From contig NZ_NESH01000006.1 of the NCBI RefSeq assembly GCF_003063355.1, positions 62,001 to 126,000 of the forward strand: a stretch of DNA of 64,000 bases, given 5' to 3'. The notes under the pieces were generated by a model. It was not told where the DNA came from, did not search any database, and saw only the letters and a program-made list of their open reading frames with translations. The position numbers and the translations under genes were made by a program. Positions 38,076-47,060 of the stretch are shown piece by piece; position 1 is the stretch's first letter, and the number at the start of each line of letters is the position of its first letter. The stretch is from Limnohabitans sp. Bal53 (GTDB lineage Bacteria > Pseudomonadota > Gammaproteobacteria > Burkholderiales > Burkholderiaceae_C).

Positions 38076-38675
38076 ATGAAACGCCTTTACGCCTATTTTT
38101 TTCGCGGTCTGATCAGCTTTTTGCCTGTCGGTCTGACCGTTTATGTGCTCTACCTGTTTGTCATCTGGGTTGAGGGCTTGGCCATGCAAGTGTTGCGTCC
38201 GTTCACGGGTGACTTCTACCTGCCGGGCCTTGGCATCGTGCTGGGCACAGTCTTGATTTTGGTGCTGGGGTTTCTGGTCTCGCAGCCCTTCATGACACGC
38301 ATGCTCAGCTGGGTGGAGCTGCCCTTCACCAACTTGCCACTGGTCAAAAGCATTTATTCTTCGCTCAAAAGTTTTGCCGATTACTTTTCACCGCATGAGC
38401 GCGATGCGCAGCAGGTGGTGGTGCTGAAAAAACCGGACAGCGAGCTGTCCATCATCGGTCTGGTCACGCGCCAGAACCTGAGCGACCTGCCGCTGGATGC
38501 GCAGACCCGCCAAAACGTGGCGGTCTACCTGCCCATGGGCTACATGATCGGCGGCTACACCGTGTTTGTGCCGCGCGAATGGGTGCAGGTGCTGGACATG
38601 TCGGTCGAAGAAGCGATGCGCTCGTCCCTGACGGCCTGGATGGGCAGCACGAAAAATCCGACCGATCCAACGTGA
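38076..38675 (+). CDS. DUF502 family inner-membrane protein
   Basis: The protein has 199 residues from MKRLYAYFFRGLISFLP. Two membrane segments lie near the N-terminus (residues ~8-30 and ~50-75), followed by a soluble domain. DUF502 signatures include GLISFLPVGLTVYVL, LPFTNLPLVKSIYSSLKS, and a late IGGYTVFVPREWV. The family is widespread in proteobacteria and has no established function. It stands 58 bases ahead of a DUF3237 gene on the same strand. Confidence 0.87.
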   Translation: MKRLYAYFFRGLISFLPVGLTVYVLYLFVIWVEGLAMQVLRPFTGDFYLPGLGIVLGTVLILVLGFLVSQPFMTRMLSWVELPFTNLPLVKSIYSSLKSFADYFSPHERDAQQVVVLKKPDSELSIIGLVTRQNLSDLPLDAQTRQNVAVYLPMGYMIGGYTVFVPREWVQVLDMSVEEAMRSSLTAWMGSTKNPTDPT

Positions 38676-38732
38676 CAGCCTGCTAAGCGCTGCGCCTTAA
38701 ACTGCGTATTCCCCTTGTTTGGAAGATCTGCC

Positions 38733-39200
38733 ATGACCTTGCCCCCTCCCGCACTTGAGCATGTTTGCGACCTGGCCGTGACCATCGCGCCACCTGTCGA
38801 AGTCGGCCACACACCGGCGGGCCTGCGCCGCATGATCCCGATCACGGGCGGCACCGTGACCGGCCCCCGCTTGAATGGCCGGGTGATGGCGGGCGGCGCC
38901 GACTTTCAGCTGATTTTGGGTGGCGGCACGCAGGCGCACCTGGACGCGCGCTACGTCATCGAACTGGACGACGGCAGCCGTGTGTTTGTGCAAAACACTG
39001 CGCTGCGTGTGGCTTCGCTGGAGAATTCCCAACGCATCATGAACGGCCAGCCGGTCAACCCCGACGAAATCTATTTCCGCTGCCAACCCAAGCTGGAAGC
39101 GACCGCGCCGCAATGGGCCTGGCTCAGCGAGAGCCAATTCATTGGCAGTGGGCGACGTGCACCCGACGGGGTGTATCTGAGTTTTTACCGGGTGCTTTGA
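38733..39200 (+). CDS. DUF3237 (UPF0311) family protein
   Basis: The protein has 155 residues from MTLPPPALEHVCDLAVTI. The beta-barrel-like DUF3237 pattern is seen in RMIPITGGTVTGPRLNGRVMAGGADFQL (split, ~32-60) and the C-terminal GVYLSFYRVL. No biochemical role is established. The gene converges with a D-amino-acid-dehydrogenase-like gene. Confidence 0.82.
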   Translation: MTLPPPALEHVCDLAVTIAPPVEVGHTPAGLRRMIPITGGTVTGPRLNGRVMAGGADFQLILGGGTQAHLDARYVIELDDGSRVFVQNTALRVASLENSQRIMNGQPVNPDEIYFRCQPKLEATAPQWAWLSESQFIGSGRRAPDGVYLSFYRVL

Positions 39201-39236
39201 GCGGCCTTGAAGGCCCTCCCCCCATTGCAGGCGAAT

Positions 39237-40475
39237 TCACATGAACCGTGCAGGGGCGTAAGGCAGCGGGTCGATCCACCCCTGCCGACCCTCGACCATC
39301 TCAGCCAGCAGCCGCCCGGCCACTGGCCCCAGCGTGAAGCCCTGGTGCGCGTGGCCAAAGTTGAGCCACAGGCCCTTGTGGCGCGGCGCCGGCCCCATCA
39401 CGGGCAGCATGTCGGCGGTGCAGGGGCGTGCGCCCAGCCAAGGCGCCTCGGGCAAAGATTCACCCAGATCCACCAGATCGCGCGCCAGCGCTTCGGCCTT
39501 GGCCAGTTGCACGGGCGTGGGCGGGGCATCGATGGGGGCAAATTCAGCGCCCGTGGTCAAGCGCAGGCCGCGCTGCACGGGGGCCAGCACATAGCCGCGT
39601 TCGGCATCGAGCACCGGTTGACGCAACTGAGCAGGTGATCGGTAATGCTGGTGGTAACCGCGCTTGATGAACAGCGGGAACCGGTAACCCAGCGTGCGGA
39701 TCAGGCCATCGGCCCAAGGCCCCAGCGCCAACACTGCCTGCTGGGACTGCACACGGCCTTCGTGGGTCTGCACCGACCAGCCCGCGCCTTGCGGCTGCAA
39801 ACTGGCGGCGTCGCCCGTCAACAAACGTCCGCCACGGGCGACAAACAACTCGGCATATCGCTGCACCAAAGCACCGGGGTTGTTCACCGCCCAAGGGTCG
39901 AGCCAATGCACTGCCCCAGCCAAAGAGGCGCGCAAGGCGGGTTCAGCCTGGGCCAGCAGGACGGTGTTTTCGACCTCAGAACGCACACCAAAACGCACGC
40001 GCAAGTCTTCGGCACGCTGCGCCGCTTCTTCCAAAGCCTTGGCCGTGCGGAACACAAAGCGAAAGCCTTCACGCGTGACCAGATGCTGAGCACCCGCAGC
40101 GGTCATCAACAGGTCGTGCTCTTCAGTGGCGTGCGCAATCAGGCGGCTGTAAGCCTCGGTGGCTTGCGCATGCCGCTTGGGGTGTGAGTGGTGCAGGTAG
40201 CGCAGCAGCGAACCCGCCATCTGCCACAGGCCTCGCGCATGCCAATTCACCTCGGCGCCGCGGCCCAGGGCCACGTTCAACAAGAAGCCCGGCTCACGCG
40301 GAAAGGCATAGGGCTCGACCGCCTCGCTCTGAATCAGGCCCGCATTTCCAAACGATGTTTCTTGGCCGGGCGCACGCCGGTCCACCAGCGTGACCTCGTA
40401 GCCACGTTGCTGCAAATGCAAGGCGGTGCAGGTGCCGACCATGCCAGCGCCCAAAACAAGGATGGAGGAAGTCAT
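39237..40475 (-). CDS. FAD-dependent D-amino-acid dehydrogenase/oxidase family protein
   Basis: The protein has 412 residues. The dinucleotide-binding motif VLGAGMVGTCTALHLQQRGYEV is at the N-terminus (split), with VDRRAPGQETSFGNAGLI following, as in DadA. The C-terminal half has RLTTGAEF and the FAD-contact WLNFGHAHQGFTLGPVAGRLLAEM. DadA oxidises D-amino acids with electron transfer to quinones. Related DAO-family enzymes (sarcosine or glycine oxidases) cannot be ruled out. It is divergent from the thioesterase gene. Confidence 0.83.
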   Translation of the reverse strand: MTSSILVLGAGMVGTCTALHLQQRGYEVTLVDRRAPGQETSFGNAGLIQSEAVEPYAFPREPGFLLNVALGRGAEVNWHARGLWQMAGSLLRYLHHSHPKRHAQATEAYSRLIAHATEEHDLLMTAAGAQHLVTREGFRFVFRTAKALEEAAQRAEDLRVRFGVRSEVENTVLLAQAEPALRASLAGAVHWLDPWAVNNPGALVQRYAELFVARGGRLLTGDAASLQPQGAGWSVQTHEGRVQSQQAVLALGPWADGLIRTLGYRFPLFIKRGYHQHYRSPAQLRQPVLDAERGYVLAPVQRGLRLTTGAEFAPIDAPPTPVQLAKAEALARDLVDLGESLPEAPWLGARPCTADMLPVMGPAPRHKGLWLNFGHAHQGFTLGPVAGRLLAEMVEGRQGWIDPLPYAPARFM

Positions 40476-40552
40476 ACATGCAGTATAGAGAGGGCAAATG
40501 GCTGCCGGGGGTTCTGTTCAGGGTGGCGTTTTGCGCTGTTTAAACTGTGGCC

Positions 40553-40963
40553 ATGAGCACCACCACAGAATCCCTGCAGCAATCTTTATCCGACCTGTTT
40601 GCCCCTTGGGTGCAGGCGCTGAACCTGAAGGTCGAGCACTTTGACGCCGACAGCGTGACCCTGCGCCTGCCACAAAGTGCGCAGCTCTCGCGGGTGGGCG
40701 GCATGTTGTGTGGTCAGGCCATGATGGCCGCCGCCGACACGGCCATGGTGCTGGCGCTGATCAACCACTTTGGACAGTTCCGGCCCTGCAGCACGGTGCA
40801 GCTGTCGAGCAGCTTCATGAAGCCCCTGTCCGGGCAAGACGCGCTGGTCACCGCACGGGTGCTGCGGGCGGGCAAGGCCATGGCCTTTGGCGAGATTGAC
40901 CTGGCCGGTGCCGACGACGGCAAAAGCGTTTTCCGGGCCAGCACCACCTATGCCCTGATGTGA
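40553..40963 (+). CDS. PaaI-type hotdog thioesterase
   Basis: The protein has 136 residues from MSTTTESLQQSLSDLF. The hotdog helix with the active-site Asp is in GGMLCGQAMMAAADTAMVLAL (~51-71), and the strand pattern STVQLSSSFMKPL follows. The family hydrolyses acyl-CoA thioesters. No partner genes indicate a substrate. Confidence 0.82.
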   Translation: MSTTTESLQQSLSDLFAPWVQALNLKVEHFDADSVTLRLPQSAQLSRVGGMLCGQAMMAAADTAMVLALINHFGQFRPCSTVQLSSSFMKPLSGQDALVTARVLRAGKAMAFGEIDLAGADDGKSVFRASTTYALM

Positions 40964-41043
40964 ATCAGGTTGTGCCAAACGCATGTCAGCGCCCCGCCAG
41001 CCTGGCTTGGCTACAATAAGCGCATTACTTTTTGAGGTTCCAC

Positions 41044-41178
41044 ATGTCTGCTCACAACGACGCTCACACATCCGACGATCCCGTGGAAAACGTGGTCAAG
41101 CACATTCCCGTGATCATTCCAGCCGCTGGTGCCGTGCTGATTTTCCTGTTGGCCTTCATCGCCGTGTTCATGGCCTGA
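41044..41178 (+). CDS. 44-residue single-span membrane protein
   Basis: The product starts MSAHNDAHTSDDPVENVV and ends IFLLAFIAVFMA. A GAGG ribosome site lies 7 bases upstream. The first ~18 residues are polar and His/Asp-rich; the rest is one hydrophobic segment of about 20 residues (PVIIPAAGAVLIFLLAFIAV). Its form recalls small subunits of membrane complexes such as oxidases, but no such genes are nearby, so no function is proposed. A clear terminator follows, supporting an independent transcript. Confidence 0.65.
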   Translation: MSAHNDAHTSDDPVENVVKHIPVIIPAAGAVLIFLLAFIAVFMA

Positions 41179-41219
41179 GGCTTAGCCGCCCCCGGTGCGC
41201 CGCTTGGCCGCACCCGCCC

Positions 41220-41256
41220 AACCCGCAACAGCCTGCGCTTTGCGGGTTTTATTTTG
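41220..41256 (+). terminator. Rho-independent terminator after the small membrane protein gene
   Basis: A 9-base stem (AACCCGCAA / TTGCGGGTT) with an 11-base loop runs into TTTTATTTTG. It overlaps the last bases of the convergent modC gene. Confidence 0.8.
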
Positions 41257-42424
41257 TCCGCACCGGCATGATGTGCAGCGCCCCCGGCGCAATCAGCAGC
41301 TGAACCCATGCGCCAGCGCCCACTTGCAGGCGCCGCAGCAGCCGACTGGTCAGGTTCAGGGTGATGGTTTGGCTGGGCAGGGCTTCGGGCCGGAGCGTGC
41401 ACAGGCTAATTTCCCCAAGCGACAAGACCTCCAACAACTGGCAGCGCAAGCGGGTGTGGCCCGGCTCTGCCAGAGCGGGCATCTCGCCGTCGGCCATCAC
41501 GTCCACCTGTTCGCCGTTGAGCACCCAAGTCACGCGGGTGCCGTCGTCGATCTTGTTTTTGTCAAACACCGTCAGGTCCAGTCCGGCTTCGGGCTGAGAG
41601 GCATCCGTCCAGCGCAAGCGCCCCCAGCCGTCTTCGCTCTTCAAAAAGCGCCCTTCAAAGTGGTTTTGAATGCCCACCAGCTCGGCCACCCGGGCGTTGC
41701 GCGGACTGGCAAACACGCGGGCGGGCTCGCCCGTTTGCAGGGTCTGGCCCGCGTCCACGATCACCACCCGATCGGCCAAGCGGCGGGCCTCGGCCAAGTC
41801 GTGCGTGACCAGCACCATCGGCACCGACACCTTTTGGCGCAAAGCGGCCAACTCGCGGTACAGCGTTTGGCGCGTGGGTGCGTCCACCGCAGAAAAGGGC
41901 TCGTCCAGCAGCAAGACGCCGGGCAAAGTTTCGAGTGGCTTGTCAGAGCTTGAAGTCCAAGAAGGCGCGGGCATGACCCGTACCAGCGCCCGCGCCAGTG
42001 CCACGCGCTGCTGCTGACCGCCAGACAGTTGCGAGGGCCTGCGGTGGCTGAGCGTTGCCAGCCCCAACCGCGCCAGCAATGTTTGTACATCGGCACCCGA
42101 CCAACCCGGCCCCGCGGCCAGCGCCACATTGGCCTGCGCCGTCATGTGCGGAAACAGCGCGTAATGCTGGAACACGAGGCCAGCGCGGCGCTCTTGCGGG
42201 CTGAGCTGCGCACCCGCTGCCGTGTCCAGCCAAGCCTGGCCTGCCACCCGAATGTGGCCTTGCACATCGGCGGGTGTCCACAAGCCCGCAATGGCGCGCA
42301 GCATGCTGGTTTTGCCGCTGCCCGACGGCCCGACCAGCGCCACCAACTCGCCCGCGCCACAGTCAAACTCGGCCTCCAGCCGAATGGGGCTGCTTGACCG
42401 CAATTGCACTTGCAAGCCGTTCAT
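41249..42424 (-). CDS. modC: Molybdate ABC transporter ATP-binding protein
   Basis: The protein has 391 residues. Walker A is GPSGSGKTS (~32), the signature is LSGGQQQR, Walker B is VLLLDEPFSAVDAPTR, and the H-loop is VTHDLAEA. The C-terminal ~130 residues are a TOBE-type molybdate-binding domain. An unusual ~18-residue stretch (MPAPSWTSSSDKPLETLPG) lies between the signature helix and Walker B, where relatives have only two or three residues. Its ATG overlaps the modB stop by one base. Confidence 0.9.
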   Translation of the reverse strand: MNGLQVQLRSSSPIRLEAEFDCGAGELVALVGPSGSGKTSMLRAIAGLWTPADVQGHIRVAGQAWLDTAAGAQLSPQERRAGLVFQHYALFPHMTAQANVALAAGPGWSGADVQTLLARLGLATLSHRRPSQLSGGQQQRVALARALVRVMPAPSWTSSSDKPLETLPGVLLLDEPFSAVDAPTRQTLYRELAALRQKVSVPMVLVTHDLAEARRLADRVVIVDAGQTLQTGEPARVFASPRNARVAELVGIQNHFEGRFLKSEDGWGRLRWTDASQPEAGLDLTVFDKNKIDDGTRVTWVLNGEQVDVMADGEMPALAEPGHTRLRCQLLEVLSLGEISLCTLRPEALPSQTITLNLTSRLLRRLQVGAGAWVQLLIAPGALHIMPVRTK

Positions 42425-43101
42425 CAGCGCTCCTGCAAGGCGCGGCCACGCTGGCCCACCCGGTCAAAGGCCAGCACCAGGCTGAGCGCCAGCAAAGAGA
42501 TGCCCACCAGCGCCAAGGCCATCACATGGGCCGACTGCAAATCCATGCCCTGCACCTTGTCATACAGCGACACCGACAAGGTGCGGGTTTCGCCTTCGAT
42601 GTTGCCGCCCACCATGAGCACCACACCAAACTCGCCCAAGGTGTGCGCCACGGTGAGGGCCATGCCCGCCAACAAACCGGGCCAGGCCAGCGGCAGCTCA
42701 ATGCGCCAAAAGGTCTGCCAGGTCGACAAGCCCGACACCCAAGCCGCCTCGCGCAGGCTGTGCGGCACGGCCGCAAAGGCGCGCTGAATCGGTTGCACCA
42801 TGAAGGGCAGGTTGACCAGCACGCTCACCAGCAGCAAGCCTTCGAGCGTGAACACCAGCCGGATGCCCGAGTCCGCCAGCCACGCCCCCAAAGCGCTGCC
42901 CTGGCCAAAAGCCACCAAAAAGTAAAAACCGATGACCGTGGGCGGCAGCAGCAAGGGCAGCAGCAGCAAAGCCTCCACCACCGGTCGCCCGGCCCAAGCG
43001 GTGACGGCCAGCCAGCGAGCCAAGGCCAAGCCCAAGGGCAGCAACGCCAAGGTGGTCAAAACCGCCAAAGTGAGCGAGACGTGAAGGGCGGACCAATCCA
43101 T
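42424..43101 (-). CDS. modB: Molybdate ABC transporter permease
   Basis: The protein has 225 residues from MDWSALHVSLTLA, the typical ModB length. It has five membrane segments and the EAA loop SLREAAWVSGLSTWQTFWRIELPLAWPG (split) around residues 125-155. HTLGEFGVVLMVGGNIEGETRTL near 170 is a ModB hallmark. It forms the channel with ModC and takes molybdate from ModA. The three genes are in order modA-modB-modC. Confidence 0.92.
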   Translation of the reverse strand: MDWSALHVSLTLAVLTTLALLPLGLALARWLAVTAWAGRPVVEALLLLPLLLPPTVIGFYFLVAFGQGSALGAWLADSGIRLVFTLEGLLLVSVLVNLPFMVQPIQRAFAAVPHSLREAAWVSGLSTWQTFWRIELPLAWPGLLAGMALTVAHTLGEFGVVLMVGGNIEGETRTLSVSLYDKVQGMDLQSAHVMALALVGISLLALSLVLAFDRVGQRGRALQER

Positions 43102-43147
43102 AAGGCGGAGTTTGCAGGCGAGTGGAAGTAGAGGGTGTTGGGTTGGA

Positions 43148-43972
43148 TTATTGCGGCAAGGCGTAACCGTGCCGCACGAACACCGCCTGCGCAGGCGCGC
43201 TGAGCAAAAACCGGTGCCAATTGAGCGCCGCCGCACCCGCGCCCTTGAGCAGGACCATGCGCTGGTGCAGGGGGGCATGCGCGTCAGCCGGCAAAGGCAA
43301 AACCTGCAAGCTGCTCGCGATTTCTGGGGCCTGCGCCAACGCCAGCGCGGTGATTCCGGCTTGCGCAGCGCCCGTGGCCACAAACTGGGTGGCCTGGCCG
43401 ATGTTGTCGCCCATCACCTGACGTGCGGCTGGCAATGGCCCAACGCCTGCGCGCTGCAATGCCTCCACAGCCGCCACACCATAGGGGGCCAACGCCGGGT
43501 TGGCGATGGCAAATTTGTCGCCCGGCTTCAGGGCGCGCACCGTCGCCGCCAAGCCTTGACCCAGCGGGAGTGCTGAATTTTTGGGCATAACCAGCGCCAA
43601 GCGACCCGTGGCATAACGCTGACCCGCGTCCAGCGTGCGCCCGGCTTTGGCCAGTTCGGCCACCCAAACCTCGTCGGCCGAGATGAATTGCTCGACGGGT
43701 AAGCCTTGCAGGATCTGCCGCGCCAGGTTGCCTGATGCACCCAGATTCACATCCACCCGAACCCCAGTTTGTTGCCTGTATTGGGTTGCTAAGTCAGCGA
43801 GCACAAACTTCAAATTGCTGGCAGCTGCAATCTTGATGCGGACCGGGCTTTGTGCCTGTACCGCCCAAGGGGCAAACCAAGTGGCCGCCAAAACCGCCAA
43901 CAGCCCATTTCGCCGCAGGGGTCTGAAACCGGACCTGACAGAGACCGGCATAACGTCATGCTTCTTTTGCAT
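43148..43972 (-). CDS. modA: Periplasmic molybdate-binding protein
   Basis: The protein has 274 residues from the ATG giving MQKKHDVMPVSV; a start 36 bases further up is possible. A signal peptide (LRRNGLLAVLAATWFAPWAVQAQ, split) precedes the ModA pattern AAASNLKFVLADLATQY, then NLGASGNLARQI and VEQFISADE. Ser residues in AAASN and GASGN normally bind the oxyanion. It is the first gene of modABC, with 46 bases to modB. Confidence 0.9.
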   Translation of the reverse strand: MQKKHDVMPVSVRSGFRPLRRNGLLAVLAATWFAPWAVQAQSPVRIKIAAASNLKFVLADLATQYRQQTGVRVDVNLGASGNLARQILQGLPVEQFISADEVWVAELAKAGRTLDAGQRYATGRLALVMPKNSALPLGQGLAATVRALKPGDKFAIANPALAPYGVAAVEALQRAGVGPLPAARQVMGDNIGQATQFVATGAAQAGITALALAQAPEIASSLQVLPLPADAHAPLHQRMVLLKGAGAAALNWHRFLLSAPAQAVFVRHGYALPQ

Positions 43973-44172
43973 AGATTTAAAGAGGTTTTCAGCCCAGCTG
44001 ACAGGCACAAAACAGGCAGCCTCCCTAAAATCGAGGCCCGCCGATTACCGCATGGTTACAGCCGATGTTTTCAAGCGGCCACAGCCCTCAGTATCTCAGC
44101 CCCTTAGCCGTTTTTTCAAAGCCCCTGCGCAGAGGTTTTGAAAAAACGATTTTTAAACTTGGAGCACTTCCC

Positions 44173-46038
44173 ATGAACTCACCCGTGATGCAGGGCCTGA
44201 ACCTCAATACGCCCACTTACGTGAAAAACGCCAAACTGATTGCTTGGGTCGCCGAAATGGCCGCCCTGTGCAAGCCCGCCAACATCTATTGGTGCGACGG
44301 CTCCCAAGAAGAATACGACCGCCTGTGCGCCGAACTGGTCGCGGCCGGCACCTTCAAAAAGCTCAACCCCGCCAAGCGCGCCAACTCTTACCTGGCCTGG
44401 TCTGACCCATCGGACGTGGCCCGCGTGGAAGACCGCACCTACATCTGCTCGGCCCAAAAAGAAGACGCCGGCCCCACCAACAACTGGATGGAACCCGCGC
44501 AAATGCGCGCCACCCTGAACCCGCTGTTTGACGGCTGCATGGCTGGCCGCACCATGTACGTGGTGCCTTTCTCGATGGGCCCTTTGGGCTCGCACATCAG
44601 CCACATCGGTATCGAGCTGAGCGACAGCGCCTACGTGGCCGTGAACCAGAAAATCATGACCCGCATGGGCAAAGCCGTGTACGACGTGCTGGGCACCGAT
44701 GGCGAGTTCGTGCCCTGCATGCACACCGTGGGCGCACCTTTGGCTGCGGGAGAAAAAGACACCTCCAGCTGGCCCTGCAACCCCACGACCAAGTACATCG
44801 TGCACTTCCCCGAGACCCGCGAGATCTGGTCTTACGGTTCGGGCTACGGCGGCAACGCCTTGCTGGGCAAAAAGTGCTTTGCGCTGCGCATCGCGTCCAA
44901 CATGGGCCGCGACCAGGGCTGGTTGGCCGAGCACATGCTGATTTTGGGCGTGACCAACCCCGAAGGCAAAAAGTACCACGTGGCAGCGGCCTTCCCCAGC
45001 GCCTGCGGCAAAACCAACTTCTCGATGCTGGTACCACCCGCCGCGTTTGACGGCTGGAAAGTCACCACCATTGGTGACGACATCGCCTGGGTCAAGCCGC
45101 ACACCGACGGCAAGATGTACGCCATCAACCCCGAAGCGGGCTACTTTGGCGTCGCCCCCGGCACCAACATGAAGACCAACCCCAACTGCATGTTAAGCCT
45201 GAACAAGGACGTGATCTTCACCAACGTGGCCCTGACGGACGACGGCGACGTGTGGTGGGAAGGCATGGAAAAAGACACCGGCAAGCTGCCCGACCATTTG
45301 ATCGACTGGCAAGGCAAGGACTGGACACCCCAGATCGCCAAAGAGACCGGCGCAAAAGCCGCTCACCCCAACGCCCGTTTCACCGTGGCCGCGACCAACA
45401 ACCCCGCACTCGACCCCGCTTGGGACGACGCTGCTGGCGTGCCGATCGACGCCTTCATGTTCGGTGGCCGCCGCTCCACCACCGTGCCCTTGGTCACCGA
45501 AGCGCGCAGCTGGCAGGAGGGCGTGTACATGGCCGCGACCATGGGCTCTGAGACCACCGCTGCCGCCTTTGGCGCACAAGGCGTGGTGCGCCGCGACCCG
45601 TTCGCCATGCTGCCTTTCTGCGGCTACAACATGAGCGACTACTTCCAGCACTGGCTCGACACCGGCGCCAAGGCCACCGCCGCAGGCCACAAGCTGCCCG
45701 CCATGTACTGCGTGAACTGGTTCCGCAAGGGCGAAGACGGCTCGTTTGTCTGGCCCGGCTACGGCGACAACATGCGCGTGCTCAAGTGGATGATCGACCG
45801 CCTGGAAGGCAAGGCGCAGGGCGAGCAAACCATGTTTGGCGTGGCCCCCACTTACGCCGAAATCAACTGGAGCGGCATCGACTTCAGCGCCGAGCAGTTC
45901 AAAGCCGTGACCAGCATCGATAAAGCCGCTTGGCAAGCCGAGTTCAAGCTGCACGACGAACACTTTGCGCAACTGAGCTACCACTTGCCTCAGGCATTGC
46001 TCGAGACCAAAGCTGCCCTGCAGTCGCGCTTGGCATAA
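44173..46038 (+). CDS. pckG: Phosphoenolpyruvate carboxykinase (GTP)
   Basis: The protein has 621 residues from [17 protein letters not shown]. It makes PEP from oxaloacetate with GTP, the first committed step of gluconeogenesis. The kinase loop [13 protein letters not shown] (~277-289), the GTP-specific region and the catalytic [13 protein letters not shown] are present, and the length is that of the GTP-dependent class. A strong terminator follows. It is an upstream neighbour of the glucan locus by chance or design; no shared regulation is seen. Confidence 0.96.
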   Translation: MNSPVMQGLNLNTPTYVKNAKLIAWVAEMAALCKPANIYWCDGSQEEYDRLCAELVAAGTFKKLNPAKRANSYLAWSDPSDVARVEDRTYICSAQKEDAGPTNNWMEPAQMRATLNPLFDGCMAGRTMYVVPFSMGPLGSHISHIGIELSDSAYVAVNQKIMTRMGKAVYDVLGTDGEFVPCMHTVGAPLAAGEKDTSSWPCNPTTKYIVHFPETREIWSYGSGYGGNALLGKKCFALRIASNMGRDQGWLAEHMLILGVTNPEGKKYHVAAAFPSACGKTNFSMLVPPAAFDGWKVTTIGDDIAWVKPHTDGKMYAINPEAGYFGVAPGTNMKTNPNCMLSLNKDVIFTNVALTDDGDVWWEGMEKDTGKLPDHLIDWQGKDWTPQIAKETGAKAAHPNARFTVAATNNPALDPAWDDAAGVPIDAFMFGGRRSTTVPLVTEARSWQEGVYMAATMGSETTAAAFGAQGVVRRDPFAMLPFCGYNMSDYFQHWLDTGAKATAAGHKLPAMYCVNWFRKGEDGSFVWPGYGDNMRVLKWMIDRLEGKAQGEQTMFGVAPTYAEINWSGIDFSAEQFKAVTSIDKAAWQAEFKLHDEHFAQLSYHLPQALLETKAALQSRLA

Positions 46039-46078
46039 AACCATTCAGGTCAAGCGCCCAAACGGCGCTCTGCCTTGC

Positions 46079-46112
46079 AACCGCCCCGGCCACAAACCGG
46101 GGCGGTTTTTTC
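46079..46112 (+). terminator. Rho-independent terminator after pckG
   Basis: An 11-base stem (AACCGCCCCGG / CCGGGGCGGTT) with a 7-base loop is followed by a run of T residues. It begins 41 bases after the pckG stop. Confidence 0.92.
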
Positions 46113-46123
46113 TTGTCGGCACA

Positions 46124-47035
46124 ATGACGCCCATGTCCATGCTTCAAACCCCTGAATCCCGCTACCGCGTTGCCTCCTGGCTGATGTGGGTCACCCCTGC
46201 ACTTTGGTCTGTTAATTACATCGTGGCCCGGTCAGCGCCAGGCATCATTGAGCCCCATACGCTGGCCTTGGGCCGTTGGGCTTTGGCCGGTTTGATCTTG
46301 GCTTTCTTTGCACGCAGCGAGCTTTGGCGTGAACGTCGCAGCACGCTGCAACATGGCTGGCGTTACCTGGCATTGGGCACCTTGGGCATGCTCATTTGTG
46401 GGGCCTGGGTCTACGAAGGCGCACAAACCACATCGGCCATGAACATCGCCCTGATTTATTCGGCCTCACCCGTGTTGATCGCGCTGGGTGCCGTGTTGTG
46501 GCTGGGTGAACGGTTTTCGTGGCGGCAAGGCCTGGGTGTGCTCATCGCCATGGCGGGGGTGTTCCATGTGGTGGTCAAAGGCCAATGGTTGTCGCTGAGC
46601 CAAGTGCAATGGGTGGCAGGCGACGGCTGGATTGTGATGGCCATGGTGTCCTGGGCTGGATTTGCCTTGCTGCAAAAAAAGTGGCCCACGCCTTTGGGAT
46701 CAACAGCCCGCCTGGCTGCCATTTGTATGGGGGGTGTGGTGGTCTTGCTGCCCTTCAGCATCTGGGAGTACTGGCAGGCCGATCGCCCAGCCTGGAGCCT
46801 GCAGGCCACGGTGCTGGTGGTGGCTGCGGGCTTGTTGCCGGGCATTGGTGCCTATTGGGCTTATGGCTTTAGCCAAAAAGTCTTGGGCGCCAGCCGCGTG
46901 GCCGCCAGTCTGTACCTGGGCCCCTTGTATGGCGGCCTGGCCGCCTGGCTGGTGCTCGGTGAAGCCATGGGTTGGCACCACCTCATGGGCGCGGCGCTGA
47001 TCTTGCCGGGGATTTACATGGCTTCGCGTCGCTGA
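46124..47035 (+). CDS. EamA/DMT family transporter
   Basis: The protein has 303 residues and ten membrane segments, arranged as two EamA repeats (first ending with VLIALGAVLWLGERFSWRQGLGVLIAMAGV, second with LYLGPLYGGLAAWLVLGEAMGWHHLMGAALILPGI, both split by family glycines). The family exports amino acids or other metabolites. Three close ATG codons are possible starts. It converges with the LacI regulator gene, 25 bases apart. Confidence 0.87.
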   Translation: MTPMSMLQTPESRYRVASWLMWVTPALWSVNYIVARSAPGIIEPHTLALGRWALAGLILAFFARSELWRERRSTLQHGWRYLALGTLGMLICGAWVYEGAQTTSAMNIALIYSASPVLIALGAVLWLGERFSWRQGLGVLIAMAGVFHVVVKGQWLSLSQVQWVAGDGWIVMAMVSWAGFALLQKKWPTPLGSTARLAAICMGGVVVLLPFSIWEYWQADRPAWSLQATVLVVAAGLLPGIGAYWAYGFSQKVLGASRVAASLYLGPLYGGLAAWLVLGEAMGWHHLMGAALILPGIYMASRR

Positions 47036-47060
47036 GCTTTAGAGCTGGAAGCCTATTGCT

